Origin: Rhea pennata
Lineage: Eukaryota > Chordata > Aves > Rheiformes > Rheidae
NCBI RefSeq assembly: GCF_028389875.1
Contig: NC_084664.1
Span: 133,835,966-133,899,965, forward strand
Reading direction: 5' to 3'
DNA: 64,000 bases
The position numbers and the translations under genes were made by a program. Under the pieces are notes generated by a model. That model saw only the letters and a program-made list of their open reading frames with translations, was not told where the DNA came from and searched no databases. This document shows, piece by piece, positions 55,774 to 64,000 of this stretch (the first letter of the stretch is position 1; every line of letters starts with the position of its first letter).

Positions 55774-57724
55774 AGCTGAAAAAAAACCCACTGTAACAGA
55801 CAGCTGTACACTCTAGACATACTGATAACCAAAATACAATTGCTATTTATTATAATTGATTGTTTCTTGCTGAGTCATTCCTTCCACTCACCAACAACTG
55901 ACTGCAACTCACAGCTGGAAGTGTGTGATAAATCTTTCAAAATATACACTATCAGAATAATCTTATTTGTCATAAATTTCATAATACAAGTCTGCTATTT
56001 AGCTGTTTTCATACAGAAGCTCATCAAAAGATCAAGAGTCATTTAAAATGTCTTACTGAAAACAAAGTATTACACAACTGTTTCAAATTCAATATGGAAA
56101 CCCATGTTTTTTCCAATTTTCAAGGCATACAGTTTTTCATGCTCATGAAAAACTTGCCAAAAATATTTAATAAGAGAAAAATATTATATGCTTGATTGAA
56201 ACTGAGTTTTACATTCCAAGCTTATGCCTATATATATGCACATGTATATATTTATGTCAAGAAGTAAGGAAAAATAAGGAATAGATTTCTTCTCCAGGAA
56301 ATAATACAGATAATGTTATCTTTTTAGCTTCATAACCCTTTAGGTTCTGAGAGCTTAAAAGACAAATCCACATCTTTCACTACAGAGAAAAAAAACTAGC
56401 TTTGCTCCATTCTTGCCATCTTCCCTCTTTCTACCAACTTCCTTTTGAAGGGACAGTGTCTGGCTGCTGCTCTTCTGTGGGGTAACACAGTCAAGCAGAA
56501 TTAAAACACATCTGTACTTTCCTTGTTTATTACCTCCCCAAATGCACTTCCCTACAATAAATACATAGATTCTAGCAACCTTAAAACACTGACTTTATGA
56601 AAAATGAATACATACAAGCACGACAAATGTTTGCATGACTTGACACAGTACATAAACCTTGTACCATAGGCAGGTACACAATTATGTACAATAGTGGCTT
56701 GTCTTCTTAACGTATTATTAATTTACATCTTTATCAGAGCAAATATTTAACTCAGAAGAGTCTACAGATTATTGAAATGAATTACCAGACATAATAGTAA
56801 CCTTTTCTTAACGCTCTCATATTTTTCTCAAATACTATAGTCATCGTAATACAAAAGTATTACCATGTTTTGCTGTGATTTCATTCAGAACTCAAAAAAT
56901 ACAGCAGACAAAACAAAGTTTGTAGACAGAAGCAATATCTACTACTAGATCAACTGATATATTTTGAAAAAGTCACACGCACACACACCCAGCCCCACAC
57001 ACGCCGGCTTCAACCACCAAGAGCAGGTGCCAGTTGCATGTGCACTGGACACTAGTGCCTACGTCCCCATGGTAGCAACCCTGCCAGCTTGGGCTGCCCC
57101 ACTTGGGCCACAGTGCATCAGCTCAACCTGGCCAGCGTGGCTGCTGCTGACAGAAGCTGGGCAAGGGCGAAACAGGCCTGCTTTCCTGCTGTTGGGCTTG
57201 GGCCAAGCAGCCTGGGGCCAGAGGTGGCTTGAGCCCAGGAGGTTCCTCTCTGTTCTCTACGTGCTCTGTGCTTAGTCACCACTACTGCAGTGATGCACTC
57301 TCAAGAGACCTGTCTCCACACCTTGTCTTCTGTTGCTCTGCGCCTGCATAACCTCTCCCAGTTGTTCCATGCCTTCAGCCACATTTCCTCAGATTACACC
57401 TCTCCCCTTCCACAAAATGCTGTCCTCGGTATTCTTGTATACTTCTGCAATTTGCACCCCCTAGTGCTCTGGTCCTTTCCTTTATTCCCTCTTTACCCCA
57501 GCCTCCTTCCTGCTGCTTCCTTCCCTAAACCCAACTACACATACTGAAGCATGGATGAAATGAGAAGTGGGATCAGGAAGTCTTGATGGGGATTGGAAAG
57601 CTCTCAAGGGAAACATGTTGAACTTGAGCTGGATCATGATGTGCTGGAGTTTTGAACAATCTGCATGTGAATGCAAGCCAAAGTTGCATGCAGTTTTTGT
57701 TTCTGCTGGGAGTGAATGTTTTTG
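55774..57724. other. Intergenic sequence between tRNA-Ala and the plus-strand CR1
   Basis: AT-rich up to about 56,970, then a GC-rich block (about 56,980-57,280, with CA-rich start) that has no clear coding or repeat identity, then pyrimidine-rich sequence leading into the CR1. The immediate 5' flank of the CR1 (57,560-57,724) may include very diverged CR1 sequence. Confidence 0.4.
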
Positions 57725-60195
57725 TGGGTGTTCACTAAAGGCCACCTGATCAGCAAGAGGAAGAAAATGAGGCCTTCTGCAGACAGTTGGAAGTAGCCTC
57801 ATGATGACAGGCCCTTGTTCTCATGGGGGACTTCAACCACCCTGATACCTGGTGGAAAGACAACACTGCTAGGCACAAACAGTCCAGGAGCACTGACAGT
57901 AACTTTTTGACACAGGTGGTGGAGGAGCCAACGAGGAGAGGTGTGCTGATGGACCTTGTACTAACAAGCAAAGAAGGACTGGTTGAAGATGTGAAGGTCA
58001 GGGGCAGTCTTGGCTACAGTGACCATGAGATGGTGGAGTTCACGAACCTGTGAGAAGGAAGCAAGCCAGTAAGTAGGATTGCAATCCTGGACTTCAGGAG
58101 AGCGGACTTTCGCCTCCTACTTGGAGGAATCCCATGGGTTATGCCCTAGAAAGAAGCGGAGGGGCGGGGAGTCCAAGAGGGTTGGTTAATATTCAAACAT
58201 CACCTCAAGCTCAAGAGTGGTGCATCCTTGTGAGTAAGAAGTCAAGCAAAGGGGGCGGGAGACCTGCAGGGATGAGCAAGGAGCTCCTGGCAAAACTCAC
58301 ACAGAAAAATAAAGTACACAGAATGTGGAAGAATGGACAGGCCACTTGGGAGGAATATAAGAATGCTGTTAGAGTATGCAAGCATGTGATGAGGAAGGCT
58401 AAGCCCCATTTGGAATTACATCTTGCAAGGGATGTCAAGGACAACAAGAAAGGCTTCTTCAAATACATTAGTAGCAAGAGGAAGACCAGGGAAAATGTGA
58501 GCCCTCTGCTGAATGCAGTGGGTGCCCTGGTGACAGAGAATACAGAGAAGGCAGAGTAACTGAATGCCTTCTTTGCTTCAGTCTTTACTGCTAAGACCAG
58601 CCCTCAGGAACCCCAGAGCTTGGAGATGAGAGAAAGTCTGGAGAAAGGAAGAGGTTCCCTTGGTCAAGAAGGATCAGGTTAGAGGTCTTTTGGGCAAACC
58701 TGACATCCATAAATCCACGGGCTCCAATGGGATGCACCCACGAATAATGAGAGAGCTGGTGGATGTTGTTGCCAGGCCACTTTCAATCATCTTTGAAAGG
58801 CCATGGAGAACTGGAGAGGTGCCTGAGGACTGGAAGAAACCCAGTGTCCCTCTAGTCTTCAAAAAGGGCAAGAAGGAGGACCAGGAAATTACAGGCCAGT
58901 CTGCCTCACCTCCTTCCCTGGAAAGGTGATGGAACAGCTCTTCCTGGATGCCATCTCCAAACATATGGAGGAAAAGAAAGTGGTTAGGAGTAGTCAGCAT
59001 GGATTCACAAAGGGGAAATCATGCTGAGCCAATGTGATAGCCCTCTATGATGGAATGACAGACTGGGTAGATGAGGTGAGAGCAGTGGATGTTCTCTTGA
59101 CTTCAGCAAGGCTTTTGACACTGTCTCCCATCCTCCTAGGCAAGCTCAGGAAGTGGGGGTTAGATGAGTGGACTGTCAGGTGGATTGAGAACTGGCTGAA
59201 AGGCAGAGCTCAGAGCGTTGTCATCAGTGGTGCCGAGTCCAGCTGGAGGCTTGTAGCTAGTGGAGTTCCCCAGGGCTCAGTACTGGGTCCAGTCTAGTTC
59301 AGCTTCTTCACCAATGACCTGCACGAAGGGACAGAGTGCCTCCTCAGCAAGTTTGCTGACCAAACTGCTGGCAGGAGGGGCTGATAAATCCAAGGACTGT
59401 GCTGCCATTCAGAGAGACCTGAACAGGCTGGGCAATTGGGCGGAGAAGAACCTCATGAAGTTCAACAAGGGCAAGTGCAGTGTCCTGCACCTAGGGAGGA
59501 ATAACCCCGTGCACCACTACAGGCTGGGGGCTGACCTGCTGGAGAGCAGCTCTGCAGAGAAGGACCTGGGCGTGCTGGTGGATGACAAGTTAATCATGAG
59601 CCAGCAATGTGCCCTTGTGGCCAGGAAGGCCAATGGTATCCTGGGGTGCACTGGGAAGAGTGTTGCCAGCAGGTGGAGGCACATGATCCTTTCCCTCTAC
59701 TCAGCCCTGGTGAGACCACATCTGGGGTACTGCATCCAGTGTACTGTGTTCTGGGCTCCCCACTACAAGAGAGACATGGAGGACTGCAGCACCTCTCTTA
59801 TGAGGAATGGCTGCAAGAGGTGGGCCTCTTCAGCCTGGAGAAGAGAAGACTGAGGGGGAATCTTATCAATGTGTGTAAATATCTGAAGGGAGAATGTCAA
59901 GGGGATGGGGCCAGACTCTTTTCAGTGGTGCTAAGCAACAGGACAAGAGGCAATGGGTACAAATTTAACCACAGGAAGTTCTGCGTGAATATGAGAAAAA
60001 AAAATTTACTGTGAGGGTGACAGGGCACTAGAACAGGTTGCCCAGAGAGGTTATGGTGTCTCCTTTTCTGGAGTTATTCATAACTCACCAGGATCTGATC
60101 CTGTGCAATGTCCTCTAGGTGACTGTGCTTGAGCAGGTTGGATTAGATGATCTCAAGATGTCTCTTCCAACCTCAACCATTCTGTAGTTCTGTGA
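57725..60195 (+). mobile_element. CR1 LINE, about 2.5 kb, endonuclease end to 3' end
   Basis: Plus-strand ORF2 remnants in order: Y-R-P-P-D-Q-like start, M-G-D-F-N-H-P-D and S-D-H-E-M-V-E-F of the endonuclease (57823-58053), the linker K-A-K-P-H-L-E-L-H-L-A-R-D-V-K (58134-58559), RT blocks [20 protein letters not shown] and K-F-A-D (58660-59400), and the C-terminal domain with W-A-E-K-N-L-M-K-F-N-K-G-K (59430-60014). It ends at TTCTGTAGTTCTGTGAATG. Several frameshifts interrupt it, and a small deletion removes the second Asp of F-A-D-D, so it is dead. It is 5'-truncated; the 3' half is close to the 32.5-kb copy. Confidence 0.93.
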
Positions 60196-62954
60196 ATGTA
60201 GTTGATTAATCCAGCATTTTCAGAACTCAACCAAATCCAGGGGCTGACTTTATCTCCTCACTCTGCACTTTCCCCACATTTATTGTTTCAACTATGGCAA
60301 TCTCTCAGCCAGTATCTTTGAAACATAAACTTATGTGTATACACAAACTTTATGGATATAAAATGACATACTCGATAAGTGAACTTGGACTCCAGTTCTC
60401 TGTAGAGTATGAAGATTTTACAAACTTCTCCTGATTTGACAGGGCAGTGTGGATTTATGCTCTTCTCTGTAGGCCGTATGTATAGTTGCACATACGGCTA
60501 CCTTAATCTACCACACTGTGGCATTCTGACTGTTGATTAAGCTTATGCTCTTCCATTTACAGAGAAGCAGAGGTTATTGCTGTGCTGTAGCCCTATACCA
60601 GACAATGAATGTTTGACAAGTTATTTTTCATTTCACAAAAAAACGCAGCATAGAAGAGATTAATCATCCATAAAGTTTAAGTAAAGCTAAAGGGAAATCA
60701 ACTGGACATCTGAATGAAAGCAAAATTGTCACCTGACTGGTTTATAACTGGCCTGACTTGTTTTCATGTTGTCTTACCAGCTTCTGCTGACACTGAATCT
60801 GATAGTTTATTCACATTAGCACTGACATGTGATAGCTCACTTGTAGCTCTTCTGCATACACATTCGATTGTTTCTGGAGGTGGCTTATTTGACAGGTGGC
60901 AACATAAAGCAGGAATAGTTTAATCTACTGTCTTTATTCTGGATGGGAGTTCACATGGTGTTTGACATACTTTCAAGTCAATTTGCCACAAATTTCCTGA
61001 TGGTGCCTGCAACAGCTAGCCACTAGAAAATATGTGAAGAAAGAATATAGTACCCAGAAAAAAGAATGGAGTTAGTTGTCAGCTCTCTAAAGGCAGGAAG
61101 GGTGCAAGTGAGAATAAGAATCAAAGACAAAGCTAAATTTGTCTAAATTTAAGTTGCATTAGATAAATTTCCAAAAATACTAAAGCTAGATCTGACAAAG
61201 TTAAATACAATTCTTGTTTTTGATGAGAGTGAACGTTTGTATGTGGTTTATTAATATTTGTAGAATGTTTTAGAGGTCAGAAACAGCATAAAAGTGATGT
61301 ACTTGTAGCGCTTGTGAAGTAAAGAGGGATCTTTGCAATATAAATATCTCATTTCAGCTGCTAGAACATGCACACAAGATTCAGCACATTTTCTCTGCTG
61401 AAAACATTAGATGGAAAACATACTAGGTTTCCGTACCACAAAATCTGAGTTCTTTCTGAAAGTTAATTGAAATAATTGACCAGTTATTGTGAACACACAA
61501 AGCTTGAGCAGGTCCACAGAAGGCACTGTCAAGAAGGCACTGTCATTGCACATATCTCTCAGTGTTTAGACTTCAATGAGAAAAAAAAAGAGTCATTCTG
61601 GTAGTGAAGTTTCTGAATATTTATGAGGAAACTACTCTGCAAAGGCTACCAAAGCAACAACCACATTTTCTTGTGTAGAAAGCCTTCCTATAGCAAGCAG
61701 TTGGTTCGTGCTAGCAACTATGATATAAAATCCTAGGGAAGTAAGGCACATGTGTTTTTCATGTGATGTTTTTTAGACAGATTCAGCTACATATTGACTC
61801 TCATCTGTGGCTAATAGCACCTCCTCATCTAATTATCTATAGCAATTTGGAGTGAGGTAGCTAACAACTAATAACTCCATGGCAGAGCCCAACCTTTTTT
61901 AGTAGGATGACAAAATGCTTACTTAGAACAGGCAATCCTGAATACTTCCTGGTGGTGTCTGTGTTGATTTTGTTTAGTATTCCCATGATCTTTTATTCCT
62001 TTGAGAAGCTGAAATAGTTTAAATTTTACTAGCAGAATATTCAGCAAAAGGTATACTTGTGAGCTACTGAAAGGTACTAGCTTTTACCACCAGAAAATCT
62101 GCTCAGCTTTTGCTTAAGGTAAGTTTTTTAATCTCTTTTTTTTTAACTTTTTTGGGGAAAAAAGGTTCAGTAATATGGAAAGATAACAGAATTACAAATG
62201 TTCTGGGGATGGGTTAACGCTAAAACCTTCAGGGACACCAAGGGAGTGAGAAGAGAACAGACAGCTGGACAATCTTAGTTGCCTGCACAGTTTCACCAAC
62301 CCTTCTGGCAAAACAGACTGAAGGTAAATTTTCCCATCCTCTAGTAAAACTGCCATTTCTGGACACACAGTTAATAAAGGTAATCTGATAATATGGTACT
62401 GAAGGTTCAGAGGTCAAGCTTTTTTCTTAGCGTAAGCCAAGTTTTTACAAACCAACCTGAAATTTTATAGTCTTTTTAAGGAAAAAAAAAAGTAACATAC
62501 AAAAATATATTGTAAATTCACATTATTTAGGAGTCATACTCTCAAATGCTATGAACTACAAGAAATAGAGCTGTGAGATCAGAGTTCTGCCCTCCTTAAA
62601 CATGAGTCCATAGGTATATTTACACATTACTTTTTGCAACTTCTATCCTCAGAGTAGTGCTAAGAAAATGCAGGGACATGAATCTAAGCATGAATTACAT
62701 GAATCTAAGCATGAATTTACATCTTTAAAATATGTTTAGGTTTACCTACAGGTATACGCTGAGCCATTATTATTTCTATTCAAGGCCATCACATCCAGGG
62801 AACCCAGAACAAAATCTGCTTTTTTGCTCCATGTTGCCCTCTGCACCCTCCAACAGGTACAGTGGTGGGTAGCTTCAACACTGGCCTGCTAAGGAGGGAC
62901 CACCAGAACTGGGTGCTGGGAAGCGCTGCTGTAAGGGTGCAGCTTGCTTTGAAG
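60196..62954. other. Intergenic sequence between the CR1 and the right CpG island
   Basis: AT-rich, no gene recognised. It contains the 21-nt duplication at 62676-62717. Short ORFs on both strands lack motifs. Confidence 0.5.
62676..62717. repeat. Exact 21-nt tandem duplication
   Basis: ACATGAATCTAAGCATGAAT plus one further T is present twice, directly adjacent and identical, which suggests a recent duplication. Intergenic, about 240 bp left of the right CpG island. Confidence 0.9.
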
Positions 62955-62960
62955 ACTCAC

Positions 62961-63057
62961 CCGCCATCCCACAGGCAGTACCAAAGACCGGGAAGCCACC
63001 TCTCTGCGTGACTTGTTCATAGTCCCACGTTAAGACAGGTGTGGTGGAGAAAGCCAT
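62961..63057 (-). CDS. Possible ATG-containing first exon, phase-compatible with UBE2V2 exon 2
   Basis: From the edge of the right CpG island, an ATG opens 32 codons (M-A-F-S-T-T-P-V-L-T-W-D...F-G-T-A-C-G-M-A) followed by G and the donor GCGG|GTGAGTC. It ends in phase 1, as UBE2V2 exon 1 does, so splicing to the acceptor at 32422 would keep the UBE2V2 frame. UBE2V1 is known to have alternative N-terminal exons; for V2 this is inference only. The peptide resembles no family I recognise, and the -3 base of the start context is C, so it may be chance. Confidence 0.25.
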
Positions 63058-63179
63058 TTGTGGCGGCGCCGGCGGCGACAGCGGCCGTTAGGGGGCGCTG
63101 GCGCACGCGCTGCCGGAGAAGCTTCTAGCACACAGTGGGGGGCGGGGCGGCAACGGCTGGTGGCGGCGGTTGGAAGCGC

Positions 63180-63331
63180 GTGCAGACGGTTGAGTCCGTA
63201 ATCGCGGAGCGCGGAGAAGAGAGTGATTTGCAGCCCTTCCTATTGCTGAGAGGTTTCCTGTTCGTGAGTTTTGTCCTCGTTGTCGCTTTCACGAGGCTTT
63301 GTGTTTCGAGGTGTTTGGTGCTTGCTTCAGG
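63180..63331 (+). other. Possible non-coding first exon of an unidentified plus-strand transcript
   Basis: The region downstream of the GC boxes ends at a good donor CAGG|GTAAGG at 63331. The next strong acceptor on the plus strand is GTTTTCTTCTCAG at 63518, directly followed by an ATG that opens only 24 codons (M-F-S-R-S-L-F-R...) before TAA. The first part therefore looks like a 5' untranslated exon or a lncRNA. The start site and product are unknown. Confidence 0.35.
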
Positions 63332-63966
63332 GTAAGGTGCGGATGGGCACCCTCCATGGAGGGCTCTGGCTGGGGGTGCTGCCTAGAAGGGAGAATGGCA
63401 GTGGAGGTTCTTACCTTCTTACCCCTGCAGTACCAGTATGAACTGGGCCTCAACTCGCCTTCCTCCTTAAAACACCAATTTTACTTTGTATTAGTAAAAG
63501 GTGTTGTTTTCTTCTCAGATGTTCAGTCGAAGTTTATTCAGAACGTATCACCACATCCCAGAAACAAACAGAAGGATTGAATTGGAGAATTAACTCGGGT
63601 CAAAAAACTTGATGAAGTGGGTGCTAATTTAAACTTACTGTGTTTTTAATTCAGTTTGGTTGTGATGTTTTTGTGCTATACTTGTGAGTGCACTGTAATT
63701 AAATAGCTTCATCAGTGAGTGCAGATTTCATACTGATAGGGACGGTTTCCCTGTTTAAATTCTAGAGTGACCGGGCAGTACAGCAGTGTATGTAGTTAAT
63801 GAAGACAAATGCTAGGGTTTTCGAGTGGGCCTAAGTAAGCAGATGATAAGCATACATTGAATTTCAGTGAGTTCTATGTGCCGTATACCCTTAATCTCTG
63901 AATACAGCAGCCAAATATATTTTTCAGATCATTCTATGTAAATAGTTGTTCTGGTCTTGTTTTCTC

Positions 63967-63981
63967 GTGTGTGTGTGTGTG
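63967..63981. repeat. (GT)n microsatellite
   Basis: About seven GT units near the right edge, followed by GCACACAAG. Confidence 0.9.
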
Positions 63982-64000
63982 CACACAAGTGTGAGGGGGA

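Larger units (their letters stand above)
62955..63350. promoter_or_regulatory. Second CpG island, probably a bidirectional promoter
   Basis: Dense GCG/CGC repeats with GC boxes (GGGGGGCGGGGCGG at about 63137) and a CG-rich body from about 63060 to 63250, in otherwise AT-rich DNA. To the right, a plus-strand exon could end at CTTCAGG|GTAAGG (63331). To the left, a minus-strand ATG exon (63057-62961) ends at GCGG|GTGAGT. No TATA box. Its spacing and strength suggest the start of a real gene on the plus strand, which I cannot identify from the bases available. Confidence 0.6.

Noticed and set aside
63135-63335. 66-codon plus-strand ORF across the right CpG island
   Set aside because: It starts at GTG, is glycine-rich because of the GC-rich repeats, and runs into a probable splice donor; no protein family recognised.

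Overview
The window looks like avian genomic DNA. It is AT-rich and intron-rich, with vertebrate splice sites, CpG-island promoters and several CR1 LINE copies, and CR1 is the typical bird/sauropsid retrotransposon. No bacterial or viral gene organisation is seen. Two protein-coding loci can be recognised from conserved residues and matching splice phases, plus one tRNA gene.

Left part (1-11,321, minus strand): six decayed exons of a CLC-type chloride channel/transporter gene, closest in pattern to the CLC-6/7-like proteins (acidic N-terminus, E-S-L-x-Y motif, helix-B I-G-I-A-V-G, G-P-E-G-P box, G-A-G-V-S...V-G block). Exon order and most splice phases are preserved. An in-frame TGA, several frameshifts and destroyed pore motifs make it a pseudogene. 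It runs off the left edge. An internally deleted CR1 (7,690-9,580) lies in one of its introns. These exons are short and broken and would be missed by ORF-based annotation.

Middle (about 15.8-51.4 kb, minus strand): UBE2V2 (MMS2), with four coding exons at 51,309-51,294, 32,422-32,277, 27,742-27,617 and 20,370-20,224. They join in frame into a 144-residue ubiquitin-conjugating enzyme variant, one residue shorter than the usual 145. Its promoter is a CpG island with ETS, GC-box and NRF1-like sites. The introns hold a 5'-truncated CR1 ending only about 90 bp before exon 2, a roughly 100-bp inverted repeat, a T46 tract and an old CR1/L3-like fragment.

Right part (51.5-64 kb): a degenerate GC-rich minisatellite just upstream of UBE2V2, a complete tRNA-Ala(AGC) gene with a Pol III terminator (55,773-55,701, minus), a 2.5-kb plus-strand CR1, and a second CpG island at about 63.0-63.35 kb. 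That island looks bidirectional. It could start an unidentified plus-strand transcript, and on the minus strand it has an ATG exon whose splice phase fits UBE2V2 exon 2. I could not name the plus-strand gene.

The remaining sequence is AT-rich intron or intergenic DNA with simple repeats. No CRISPR array, rRNA, or intact transposase or viral gene was seen.
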